A stretch of 64,000 nt of DNA from Vulcanimicrobium alpinum. Its GTDB lineage: Bacteria > Vulcanimicrobiota > Vulcanimicrobiia > Vulcanimicrobiales > Vulcanimicrobiaceae. A program made the translations under genes and the position numbers. The stretch is taken from NCBI RefSeq assembly GCF_027923555.1, contig NZ_AP025523.1:682001-746000 (forward strand), given 5' to 3'. Positions 57,060 to 64,000 of this stretch are shown one piece after another. Under the pieces are notes generated by a model, which did no database searches, was not told the DNA's origin, and worked only from the letters and a program-made list of their open reading frames with translations. The number at the start of each line of letters is the position of its first letter. Positions within the stretch are counted from its first letter, which is position 1.

Positions 57060-57661
57060 ATGTCGCTGCTCGAGATCGTCCTGCCGCAGACGAAGCCGGA
57101 AACCGAGTGAGTTCGCGGGCGGGGCCCTCCAGAAGGTGAGCCCGACCTATAGTCACGCGGTGCTGCAGAGGCTTTTGGCGACCGCTTTCGGTGCGTGGGC
57201 GGACGAGGGCGAGCACGGACGCGTCGGAACGGAATGGCGATTTCGCACCGCTCCGCCCGGCGAGGTTGTGCACCCGCTCGTGCCCGATGTGGCGTTCATG
57301 GCATTTGCCGATCTTCCGATCGGCGCACCACGCAGCGCGATCGAACTGCCGCTCGGCGCGCCGACGGTCGCGGTCGAGAATTCGCTCGCCGGACGATCGT
57401 CGAGCGGACGTCGACGACAAGATCGAGACCTACCTGCGCGCGGGTGCACGAGTGGTGGTCGTCGTCGGTCCGCAGCACGAGGCGATGGATGTGCACGACG
57501 GTGCGCGCCGAACGCTGCACGTGGGCGCCACGCTGACGCACGAGGCGCTCCCAGGATTTGCGCTCGACCTCGACGTGTTGTTCGCGCGCGAAGCGCTGAG
57601 CGATTCCATCCGTTCGGACGATCCGTTCGGACGGGCCGCATGGGGCCTGCGGGGGGGTTGA
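57060..57661 (+). pseudogene. Uma2/DUF820-family nuclease-like gene, two frameshifts
   Basis: ATG 57060 opens with MSLLEIVLPQTKPETE, a normal Uma2 start, then hits TGA because GAGT is duplicated (57105-57112). Reading resumes in another frame with LQKVSPTYSHAVLQRLL and VHPLVPDVAFMAF. A second shift, an extra A in GAGAATTC at 57379-57380, breaks VEIRSPDDRRADV before the conserved KIETYLRAGARVVVVV. The PD-(D/E)XK core pieces are recognisable. Both lesions are insertions, which fits gene decay. It lies just upstream of the M-box. Confidence 0.8.
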
Positions 57662-57687
57662 CACGCAGGCGTACGATAGGGGCGGAC

Positions 57688-57843
57688 ATCCTCGTTAGGT
57701 GAGGCGTCCGCACGACAACAAGCCGCTGCCCGGAAAGGTCGAGAGACCCCAATGGGTTACCAGGCCTCGTCGAATCAAGGCGAGATCTAATGCGGCTGAG
57801 CTTCGGCTCTACGGCGTGTGGTGCCAAACCCCGGACGTAGAGG
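57688..57843 (+). ncRNA. M-box (ykoK) Mg2+ riboswitch aptamer
   Basis: The conserved M-box blocks occur in order: CGTTAGGTGAGGC (57693-57705), CCGCTGCCC (57723-57731), GAGACCCCAATGGG (57743-57756), CTAATGCGGCTG (57787-57798) and GTGCCAAACCC (57820-57831). CCTC at 57690 can pair with GAGG at 57839-57843 to close P1. The RNA folds around several Mg2+ ions and in known cases shuts off Mg2+ importers when Mg2+ is plentiful. An intrinsic terminator and Mg2+ genes follow, in keeping with that role. Confidence 0.93.
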
Positions 57844-57878
57844 CCGATCGACACGCCGCAGGCCTGTCGTTCTTCTTC

Positions 57879-57911
57879 ACCGCCGGATCGTGGATCTGAG
57901 CGGTTTTTTTA
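57879..57911 (+). terminator. M-box expression-platform terminator
   Basis: ACCGCC (57879-57884) pairs with GGCGGT (57900-57905), an inner GGATC/GATCT stem stabilises it, and seven Ts follow. This is the expected off-state terminator of a Mg2+-sensing leader. Confidence 0.88.
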
Positions 57912-57959
57912 TCTGAGACGCGCACCAACGGTGCGATCCGAAAGGGGGTGAGTTCCGCA

Positions 57960-58043
57960 ATGGACGACGGCAGTAGTTGTATCGACCGACCTCCGCCCGC
58001 TAGGGGCGTTTTCGCCGGCGTCGCTTTGCGACGTCATTTGTAA
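57960..58043 (+). CDS. 27-residue leader peptide ORF, mgtL-like candidate
   Basis: A strong AAGGGGGTGAG site sits six bases before the ATG, itself just after a CGCACC/GGTGCG hairpin. The peptide starts MDDG and contains DRPPPARG, so Asp and Pro stretches occur early, as in Salmonella MgtL, whose Asp/Pro run stalls or destabilises ribosomes in low Mg2+. Its codons for PPARGVF lie inside a terminator-like hairpin. I infer a translation-coupled attenuator, not a functional protein. Confidence 0.5.
   Translation: MDDGSSCIDRPPPARGVFAGVALRRHL
57994..58012 (+). terminator. hairpin with T-run inside the leader ORF
   Basis: CGCCC (57994-57998) and GGGCG (58004-58008) enclose a 5-base loop and are followed by TTTT. 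The stem is short for a terminator but lies exactly under the PPAR codons of the leader ORF, where a stalled ribosome would melt it. Confidence 0.4.
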
Positions 58044-58057
58044 GTAGGAGAGCTACC

Positions 58058-58264
58058 ATGGCATCACTGGTTGCCCTGCGGTCGCTGCACGCGCCGCACA
58101 CCTTCCTCGGCCGAATTGGGGCCATTTCTTCGAGCGCGTTACGCGCGACCGCACGCGCCTTTATAGCACGCCGCACGTCGACGAAGACGCATTGCCCCCC
58201 GCCGTACGTCGCTGAACCTGTCATGAGCCCGACGTCGATCTATTGGATCTTGCATGTGCGATGA
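58058..58264 (+). CDS. small ORF in the Mg2+ leader, uncertain
   Basis: The 68-codon ORF has AGGAG seven bases upstream and begins 14 bases after the leader-peptide stop. The product is Ser/Ala/Arg rich and ends SPTSIYWILHVR. No domain is visible, and the first part may be RNA structure instead of protein. Its stop overlaps the next small ORF's ATG. Confidence 0.35.
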   Translation: MASLVALRSLHAPHTFLGRIGAISSSALRATARAFIARRTSTKTHCPPPYVAEPVMSPTSIYWILHVR

Positions 58265-58464
58265 TGAACAACGCATCATCGATCCGCAAGCCCGGCTTAG
58301 CTGCGATCATCGACGCGTGCGCCGCGCGCGACCGTGCATGGCGCAAGGGTTACGCGACGACCGCATATCTCCTCGACGTCGCTCTGCGCGCAACGTTGGA
58401 GCGCCGCCGCACGGCGCAGGCCGTCCGGCGCGTCCTCGCGCGACGGGCAGCGCTGCACCGGTAG
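58261..58464 (+). CDS. small basic helical protein
   Basis: The 67-residue product is mostly helical: RKPGLAAIIDACAARDRAW, then TTAYLLDVALRATLERRR and an Arg-rich end. It could be a small regulatory or RNA-binding protein. The ATG overlaps the stop of the preceding ORF (ATGATG). A longer overlapping frame (from 58254) has shadow-like Arg/Pro composition and was rejected. Spacing to the transporter is 114 bases. Confidence 0.4.
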   Translation: MMNNASSIRKPGLAAIIDACAARDRAWRKGYATTAYLLDVALRATLERRRTAQAVRRVLARRAALHR

Positions 58465-58578
58465 AGCCCGACACGCACCTTCATTCGAGCGCTGCGCGAC
58501 GCGCGCAACTTCGCCACGCTTTCACGTCGCGCAATCACGCAGAAACGAACTTCAGCATCAATGTTTGAGGAGAGTTAC

Positions 58579-60213
58579 GTGGCGAGCATCCACGAACCAC
58601 GCGCCAACGCCTCGGCGCATCTCGATGACATGCACGTTGGCGACATCAATGGTGGCCTCGGGACAATTCGTCGCGGTGATACCGGCGCGCGCAAGACGCT
58701 GCGGCAGCGGTTGGTGACGTTCCTTGCGATCCTCGGTCCCGGGCTCATCGTCATGGTCGGCGATAATGATGCCGGAGCGTTCGGTACCTACACGCAAGCC
58801 GGGCAGAATTACGGAACGACCCTGCTCTGGACGCTACTACTCCTCGTGCCGGTGCTTTACGTAAACCAGGAGATGGTGTTGCGGCTCGGCGCGGTCAGCG
58901 GCGTCGGCCACGCGCGACTCATTCTCGAACGCTTCGGCCGTTTTTGGGGCGCATTCAGCGTCATCGATCTGTTCATCCTCAACGCCTTGACGATCGTCAC
59001 GGAATTCATCGGTATCAGCCTAGCGTTGAGTTTCTTCGGGCTGCCGAAGATCTGGGGCGTGCTGGCCTCAGCCGCACTCGTTATCATTGCAGCGGCGCAA
59101 GGGAATTTTCGGCGCTTCGAGCGCTTCTGCATCGTGCTCTGCATCGGCAGCCTGTTTTTGATCCCGGTTCTAGTTGCGGTGCATGCGCCACTGGGTCAAA
59201 CGGTGCACGATTTCTTTATCCCCGGGCTCCCGAAGGGTGCCGAACTCAGCACCGTCATGCTGCTGATCGCCGGCATCGTCGGGACAACGATTGCGCCATG
59301 GCAGCTCTTTTTTCAGCAGAGCTACGTGATCGATAAGCGGATCACCCCTGCGTTTATTAACTACGAGCGTTGGGATCTGGTCCTCGGCATCGGTTTCGTG
59401 ATATTGGGCGCGATCGCGATGATGTCGTTTACGGCCGCCACATTCGCCGGGCATAAGGAATTTGGCAACTTTGCAGACGCCGGCGCCGTAGCCGCTGGAA
59501 TCGCGAAGTACGTCGGATACTGGCCGGCAGCGTTCTTTGCGATCGCACTCATGGATGCGTCGATCATCGGAGCTGCCGCCGTGAGCCTCTCGACGGCCTA
59601 CGCCGTTGGCGACGTGTTGTCGCTCAAGCATTCGCTCCATCGCAAACCCACCGACGCGCCGGCATTTTACGGTGTGTATCTGGCGTTGATCGGACTCGCC
59701 GCCGCGCTCGTACTGATCCCAGACTCGCCGCTCGGATTGTTGACCAATGCCGTGCAAGTACTCGCCGGCGTCCTGCTGCCCAGCGCGACCGTGTTCCTCT
59801 TATTGCTTTCAAACGATAAGCCCGTGCTCGGACCTTGGGCGAATACCGCCCGCGTAAACATTTTCACCGGTGTCGTGATCGCGGTACTCGTGGTGCTCTC
59901 GATCGTGCTGACCGCGTCGACATTATTTGCGAACTTCGGCACGACGCAGATCCTGGGGACCCTGGGAGTCGGGCTCGTCGGCGCGACCGGCATTGGAGTG
60001 TGGCTCGCGATCGCGCACCCCAGCCCAGCGGTTGGCGAATCGATGTCCTTGGATGCGAAGCGGGCCTGGCGGATGCCGCCGCTAACCGAACTTCCGCCCG
60101 CGAAGCTCTCGGTGCTCAATCGCGTGTGGCTTGTCATCTTGCGTGTCTACTTGGTGGGTGCCGTGGTCCTGGTCGTTTACAAGGTCACGCTACTCGCGCT
60201 GCACAGGGCTTGA
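58579..60213 (+). CDS. NRAMP-related Mg2+ transporter (NRMT)
   Basis: The 544-residue protein has 11-12 helices of the NRAMP/APC fold. The DPGN metal motif of helix 1 reads GDNDAGAFG and the MPH motif of helix 6 reads TTIAPWQLFF, the pattern of NRAMP-related magnesium transporters, not Mn/Fe NRAMPs. The M-box upstream supports Mg2+ as substrate. GTG 58579 has GGAG six bases upstream and was preferred over ATG 58561. Codon use is less GC-rich than flanking genes, which may reflect transfer. An acidic N-terminal tail of about 35 residues precedes the first helix. Confidence 0.88.
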   Translation: MASIHEPRANASAHLDDMHVGDINGGLGTIRRGDTGARKTLRQRLVTFLAILGPGLIVMVGDNDAGAFGTYTQAGQNYGTTLLWTLLLLVPVLYVNQEMVLRLGAVSGVGHARLILERFGRFWGAFSVIDLFILNALTIVTEFIGISLALSFFGLPKIWGVLASAALVIIAAAQGNFRRFERFCIVLCIGSLFLIPVLVAVHAPLGQTVHDFFIPGLPKGAELSTVMLLIAGIVGTTIAPWQLFFQQSYVIDKRITPAFINYERWDLVLGIGFVILGAIAMMSFTAATFAGHKEFGNFADAGAVAAGIAKYVGYWPAAFFAIALMDASIIGAAAVSLSTAYAVGDVLSLKHSLHRKPTDAPAFYGVYLALIGLAAALVLIPDSPLGLLTNAVQVLAGVLLPSATVFLLLLSNDKPVLGPWANTARVNIFTGVVIAVLVVLSIVLTASTLFANFGTTQILGTLGVGLVGATGIGVWLAIAHPSPAVGESMSLDAKRAWRMPPLTELPPAKLSVLNRVWLVILRVYLVGAVVLVVYKVTLLALHRA

Positions 60214-60226
60214 CGCGTAGCGGGTA

Positions 60227-60355
60227 ATGCAACGCGATTGGACGCGTGCGCTCCTGTGGATCGCGGCAATTTATCTCCTCGTCATTATCGTCGGATTTAT
60301 CTTCATCTGGCTTCACGTATTCCAGCTCCCTCAGCCACTGCGCCCCACGCGTTAA
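60227..60355 (+). CDS. 42-residue single-helix membrane protein
   Basis: The ORF starts MQRDWTRALLW, has one long hydrophobic helix (about residues 9-29, rich in Ile, Leu and Val) and ends LPQPLRPTR, so the N-terminus is basic inside and the tail is short. It lies 13 bases after the transporter and 13 before the barrel gene, in the same direction. Small membrane proteins such as MgtS stabilise Mg2+ transporters in E. coli; sequence similarity is not claimed. The ribosome site is weak. Confidence 0.65.
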   Translation: MQRDWTRALLWIAAIYLLVIIVGFIFIWLHVFQLPQPLRPTR

Positions 60356-60368
60356 ATCGGAGGGTCTC

Positions 60369-62324
60369 ATGTTCTCACGCGGCTTCGCGCTCGGTGCGGC
60401 ATCCGTCTGGTTGGTTGCGCTCGGGCTCACCGCTCGGTCAACCGCAAATGCGGACCCGAGTCAGTCGCCCGGCCCTATTTCGACGATATCGCCGACGGCG
60501 ACATCGTCCGCCACACTGAGCCCCGCCCCATCGTCGACTCCGCGTGCGCCGGGCCTGCATGTCGACTCCGCCGCGAGCATCACATTCGTCAATCAAGGTA
60601 CCTCCGGAGGCGGACAAGTCGGGCCTGAGGCGCCTGGGTTTCTTGCCGGTTCGCCGCTCTCGCCGAACACACCGTACGATCTCTTCTCGAGCGCCCCGCA
60701 GGTTCCGGGGATCGCTGGGATCGGCGCGCTCGTCTCGACCGCGACGTACCGTTCGCGAACGCTCGACATCGGCCTCACCGCCGGGCTCGGTTACGTGCGC
60801 GGAAGCACGACCAACGCCACGTATTGGGGTGAAAACCTCCTCCCGACGTTAAATCCGCATCTTGGATCGCAAGCGTTGCCCTACGCCATCGCGTTCCCGA
60901 CGCATGCTGGCGGCGACGATGGCACGGCACTGCGATTATCGCTGCTCGGCGCGTCCATCGCGACTGCCGACGGTAATCTGCGCGTGCGTGGTGGCTGGTT
61001 CGATCTCGCGCAGACCGACCGTTTCGTCTTCGCGCCGCCGGCGCTCACCAGCGTGAACCCGCAGATCGCGTACGCGCCGGCGGAATCGCTCTCGAGCGGG
61101 CTCGCCGGCGCGCCGTGGTGGCAGCCCGCCGCGACGGCGCTCCCGCTGCACGGGATCGACGCCGTCGTGCGGCACGGCGACGCGACCATCGAACTTACCA
61201 GCGCCGCGCTGCCGTCGCTGCCGGGCCAGGGCGCGCGCATGACGATGGGGTCGCTCGTGTTCGATCGCGGCGAGGGGACGCGCTTCTCCGCGCAGCTGCT
61301 GCACGTCGCGACCGGCGGTGCGCCGTTCGGCACGACGATCCCGACCGGACTCGATCCGCGGTTTACGCCGACGCCGCAGGGGATCTTGCCGACCAGCACG
61401 CTCAGCGGCCAGCGTCAGACGATCGCGGGAGTCCGCGGCGCGTTTCACCTTCTGCCCGCCGAGGGTGTCGATGCGGTCGTGGAGATCGGCCGCGCGTGGT
61501 ACGACGCCGCTCCGGTCGCGCGCCCCGGCACCGAGGCCCCGGGCGGCTTCTATCACGTTGGGCTCGCGTGGATGCACAACCGCGCTACCGCAGCGCTGGA
61601 TCTTTATCGGATGGAGCCGCGGTACGCTACGATCATCCTGCCGTACGGCGTTCCGGAGAATCAGTGGAGCGCGGCGTTCGCGTGGCCCGGGCAATGGCTC
61701 AAGTCCAACTATCAGCTCATCGACAACAGCGTGCTGGGCGTCAACCGCCAGGGATATCGCCTCCGTTACGCCGTCGACGAGGGGCCGCTCGAAGCGCGTC
61801 TCGAGTTCACGAACTTGCAGCAGATCGAACCGGAGACGACGTCGATGTCGACGCAGTCGGGGTATGTCGACGGCTACTATCTGCCGCAAGTGCCCGATGC
61901 TGCGACGTTCGGACGGCAGAAGCGCTACGGTTTCTGGGCGGCATGGCATCCGCGCTTCGGCGACGTCACGCTCGACGTCGTCGACGACACGCTCTACCGG
62001 CCGTTCGCCCCGGCGCATCCCGAGGATCGTGTCTCCTACGAGGTGCCGCAAGCCGTCGTCACGTACTCGCGCGCGATCGCGGCGAATGCTACATTCGCCG
62101 CGGGCCTCGGACGCTATGCGATCAAAGGCGCGTTCGCCGAACCGCTCGACTTCGCCGAACGCCTCGCGTTCGCGGGCGTGCAGTTCCGGTCGAGTTCGCG
62201 CGCGTCTACGTTGATCACGTTCCGGCGCACGGCGTTCGCGGGGATGTCGACCTTCCCGGCGTCGCCGGCGAGTCCGAACTTCACCGGTTCTGCGCTGGTC
62301 GCCGAAGAACGTCTGCGGTTCTGA
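60369..62324 (+). CDS. outer-membrane beta-barrel protein
   Basis: The 651-residue protein has a signal peptide (residues 1-28, cut after TANA), a Ser/Thr/Pro linker and then many amphipathic strands with aromatic girdles (for example GFYHVGLAWMHNRATAALDLYRM, split by turns). It ends EERLRF with a terminal Phe, the signal for BAM-dependent insertion. GGAGG lies six bases before the ATG. Placement inside an M-box operon suggests an outer-membrane channel for Mg2+ or a Mg2+ complex. I do not recognise a named porin family. Confidence 0.8.
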   Translation: MFSRGFALGAASVWLVALGLTARSTANADPSQSPGPISTISPTATSSATLSPAPSSTPRAPGLHVDSAASITFVNQGTSGGGQVGPEAPGFLAGSPLSPNTPYDLFSSAPQVPGIAGIGALVSTATYRSRTLDIGLTAGLGYVRGSTTNATYWGENLLPTLNPHLGSQALPYAIAFPTHAGGDDGTALRLSLLGASIATADGNLRVRGGWFDLAQTDRFVFAPPALTSVNPQIAYAPAESLSSGLAGAPWWQPAATALPLHGIDAVVRHGDATIELTSAALPSLPGQGARMTMGSLVFDRGEGTRFSAQLLHVATGGAPFGTTIPTGLDPRFTPTPQGILPTSTLSGQRQTIAGVRGAFHLLPAEGVDAVVEIGRAWYDAAPVARPGTEAPGGFYHVGLAWMHNRATAALDLYRMEPRYATIILPYGVPENQWSAAFAWPGQWLKSNYQLIDNSVLGVNRQGYRLRYAVDEGPLEARLEFTNLQQIEPETTSMSTQSGYVDGYYLPQVPDAATFGRQKRYGFWAAWHPRFGDVTLDVVDDTLYRPFAPAHPEDRVSYEVPQAVVTYSRAIAANATFAAGLGRYAIKGAFAEPLDFAERLAFAGVQFRSSSRASTLITFRRTAFAGMSTFPASPASPNFTGSALVAEERLRF

Positions 62325-62326
62325 TC

Positions 62327-63046
62327 ATGGACTTCTGGGATTTCGTCCTGCGGCTCGCAGCTGCGCTGCTGCTCGGTTCGATCGTAGGCCTGGAGCGGCA
62401 GTATCGCCAGCGCACGGCGGGGCTGCGCACGAATGCGCTCGTTTCGGTCGGTGCGGCGACGTTCGTGATGATCTCCGCACTCGATAAGACGGGCGATCCG
62501 ACGCGCGTCGCAGCCCAGGTCGTGTCCGGGATCGGGTTCCTCGCCGGCGGCGTGATCTTTCGCGAAGGGCTTAGCGTGCAAGGACTCAACACCGGCGCGA
62601 CGATCTGGGCGACCGCGGCGGTCGGAACGCTCGCGGGGTTCGGGTTTTTCGCGCAGGCGGCCGCCGGAGCGGCGGCGATCTTGGCGGCCAACGTGTTCTT
62701 GCGGCCGATCGCACGCAGCATCAACCGTCAGCCGTTCGACGATACCGAAGTCGTCACGAGCTACGAGATTCGCGCGGTCTGCCGCAACGACGTCGAAGAG
62801 CAGGTGCGCGAGGCGCTGATTGCGTCGGTACGCGGCGGACCGCTGATCCTGCAAGCGCTTTCCAGCGAAGACATCGAGGCGACGACGCGGGTCGAGGTGG
62901 TCGCCGACGTCGCGGCGAGGGGACGCGCGGACACCCACCTTGAGCGCTCGGTGACGAAGCTCGGCGTCGTCTCCGGCGTCACCGCGGTCAGCTGGAAAGC
63001 CGTCCCGACCGGCGAGGACGAACAGGCGATGCTCGGTGACGCGTGA
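62327..63046 (+). CDS. mgtC: MgtC/SapB family protein
   Basis: The 239-residue protein has an N-terminal membrane domain with the MgtC signature GSIVGLERQYRQRTAGLRT, IGFLAGGVIF and GLNTGATIWATAAVG, then a soluble ACT-like domain of about 90 residues. MgtC helps cells grow in low Mg2+, partly by acting on the F-type ATPase. It is the last gene of the Mg2+ operon, two bases after the barrel gene stop. Confidence 0.95.
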   Translation: MDFWDFVLRLAAALLLGSIVGLERQYRQRTAGLRTNALVSVGAATFVMISALDKTGDPTRVAAQVVSGIGFLAGGVIFREGLSVQGLNTGATIWATAAVGTLAGFGFFAQAAAGAAAILAANVFLRPIARSINRQPFDDTEVVTSYEIRAVCRNDVEEQVREALIASVRGGPLILQALSSEDIEATTRVEVVADVAARGRADTHLERSVTKLGVVSGVTAVSWKAVPTGEDEQAMLGDA

Positions 63047-63090
63047 CGTCACCCGTTTAGCAGGCCGATGAAAAATCGGCCGAGTTGATG

Positions 63091-63119
63091 TTGGCGTGAC
63101 GGCGTTTTTCGCGTATTAT
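63091..63119 (+). promoter_or_regulatory. promoter for the transposase gene
   Basis: TTGGCG at 63091-63096 and TATTAT at 63114-63119 are 17 bases apart, 40 bases upstream of the transposase ATG. Confidence 0.6.
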
Positions 63120-63158
63120 AAGAGCAAGTCTCCTCATACCTTGGTGAGGTTGCGGCCG

Positions 63159-64000
63159 ATGCGGACTCATGATGAGCAGCGTGCATCCGTTTGGACGACG
63201 TTGCAGCCGGAAGACACCGTGCCCGGCGATCATCCGTTGCGCCCGATGCGCGTGATGGTCAACGAAATTCTGCGCGAACTCTCGCCGGAGTTTTCCAAGC
63301 TCTACTCCCGACGGGGCCGGCCATCGATCGCGCCGGAGAAGCTGCTGCGAGCCTTGCTGTTGCAAATGTTCTACTCGATCCGCAGCGAGCCGATGCTGCT
63401 GGAGCAGTTGCGTTACAATTTGCTCTTTCGTTGGTTCGTGGGCTTGAGCATGGACGACAAGATCTGGGACCCCTCGACGTTCAGCAAGAACCGCGATCGG
63501 TTCTTGAATGGCGAAATCTCCGAGCGGTTCTTCGCCGCCGTGGTCGAGCGGGCGCGTGCCGACGAACTGCTCTCGAACGAGCATTTCACCGTCGATGGGA
63601 CGCTAATCGAGGCGTGGGCCAGCCACAAGAGCTTTCGGCCCAAGTCGGACGACGAACCGCCGACCTCGAGCGGCGGTCGCAACGAGGGCGTGAACTTTCG
63701 TGGCCGGCCGCGCAGCAACGAGACGCACGTCTCGAGTACCGATCCGGACGCGCGGTTGTACCGCAAGAGCAGCGGCGCGCCGGCGATTCTCGGCTATCTC
63801 GGACATGCTCTGATGGAGAATCGCAACGGCTTGATCGTCGGCGTGAAGACCACTCGCGCGACCGGGATCGCCGAACGCGAAGCAGCGCTGGAATTGATTC
63901 GCGGGGTCAGCGGAAGCAACCGAATCACGCTCGGCGCCGACAAGGCGTACGATACCAAAGACTTTGTCGAGGCGTTGCGAGCGCTCAACGTGACGCCGCA
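63159..64000 (+). CDS. IS5-like DDE transposase, partial (3' end outside)
   Basis: The first 280 or so residues are visible. An N-terminal DUF772-type helical domain covers KLYSRRGRPSIAPEKLLRALL through LLFRWFVGL. The first catalytic Asp is in FTVDGTLIEAWASHKSF and the second in LGADKAYDTKDF. The RSNETHVSSTDPDARLYRK stretch is characteristic of this group. The open frame is intact to the edge. It is a cut-and-paste transposase; the Glu of the DDE triad lies beyond the window. Confidence 0.92.
   Translation, partial: MRTHDEQRASVWTTLQPEDTVPGDHPLRPMRVMVNEILRELSPEFSKLYSRRGRPSIAPEKLLRALLLQMFYSIRSEPMLLEQLRYNLLFRWFVGLSMDDKIWDPSTFSKNRDRFLNGEISERFFAAVVERARADELLSNEHFTVDGTLIEAWASHKSFRPKSDDEPPTSSGGRNEGVNFRGRPRSNETHVSSTDPDARLYRKSSGAPAILGYLGHALMENRNGLIVGVKTTRATGIAEREAALELIRGVSGSNRITLGADKAYDTKDFVEALRALNVTP

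Larger units (their letters stand above)
63063..64000 (+). mobile_element. insertion sequence, left part
   Basis: An IS5-like element begins soon after mgtC and is cut by the window end. GGCCGA (63063-63068) and TCGGCC (63076-63081) form a hairpin around TGAAAAA that may be the left terminal repeat region or the mgtC terminator. The right end is outside, so borders and target duplication cannot be set. Confidence 0.75.

Noticed and set aside
58254-58568. 104-codon frame overlapping the 67-residue ORF
   Set aside because: It is Arg/Pro/His rich like a shadow frame and lacks a ribosome site; the other frame is more protein-like.
58561-58578. ATG 58561 as NRMT start
   Set aside because: GTG 58579 has GGAG at six bases, and the ATG would put that ribosome site inside the coding sequence.
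60246-60368. Earlier in-frame start for the barrel protein
   Set aside because: The extension is Ser-rich, overlaps the 42-residue ORF and removes the signal peptide from the N-terminus; ATG 60369 has GGAGG.
63063-63081. Definite left inverted repeat of the IS
   Set aside because: The hairpin could equally be the mgtC terminator, and the right end of the element is outside the window.

Overview
This is a high-GC chromosomal segment (roughly two-thirds G+C by eye) from a diderm bacterium: it encodes TolC- and MacAB-like export proteins, an outer-membrane beta-barrel and several lipoproteins. The mix of RNase J, TreY/TreZ/TreS, a single-chain pyruvate dehydrogenase E1, a MocR regulator and an M-box riboswitch fits a deep-branching lineage. 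Candidatus Eremiobacterota (Vulcanimicrobiota/WPS-2) is my best guess, but no rRNA or marker set is present and I hold it weakly. I see no tRNA, rRNA or CRISPR array.

Layout. 0-3.3 kb: DoxX protein, a rhodanese-like protein without its cysteine, an SDR and an MFS exporter. 3.4-7.8 kb: lipoate genes lipB-lipA, a coiled-coil protein, lipoamide dehydrogenase, a lipoprotein and a coiled-coil periplasmic protein. 7.8-17.0 kb: a trehalose operon (MFS sugar carrier, TreS fused to a degenerate maltokinase, TreZ, TreY) joined by 4-base overlaps. 17.1-24.4 kb: pyruvate dehydrogenase E1-E2 (aceE-aceF), divergent from a MocR regulator followed by mutY. 24.4-30.7 kb: DUF4397 lipoprotein, molybdopterin oxidoreductase, endonuclease III, SRPBCC protein, a 19-residue lysine-rich peptide and a three-gene ABC-2 exporter. 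30.7-42.3 kb: 7TM-GAF protein, acyl-CoA dehydrogenase, CoA transferase scoA-scoB, GGDEF-EAL protein, zincin, lipid-flippase-type ABC exporter, quinone-oxidoreductase-like enzyme, cupin and DUF1801 protein. 42.3-48.1 kb: dnaK-grpE-dnaJ and HtrA. 48.2-54.9 kb: a six-gene tripartite export operon. 55.3-57.0 kb: RNase J.

The most interesting region is 57.7-63.0 kb. An M-box Mg2+ riboswitch with its own terminator leads into a short Asp/Pro-bearing leader ORF that overlaps a second terminator-like hairpin. After it come small ORFs, an NRAMP-related Mg2+ transporter, a 42-residue one-helix membrane protein, an outer-membrane beta-barrel and MgtC. This reads as one Mg2+-starvation operon covering inner and outer membranes. 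An IS transposase begins just after it and runs off the window.

Two window-wide themes stand out. First, a 22-bp element (GCTTCGACAAGC + TCAGCGTGAC) occurs eight times, nearly always at gene 3' ends and twice inside the aceF linker. Second, four genes show frameshifts (34.0, 42.1, 46.3 and 57.1-57.4 kb). These may be real decay or assembly error and should be checked against reads. The lipoate genes, lpd and aceEF together supply the lipoylated pyruvate dehydrogenase complex, although trehalose genes separate them.
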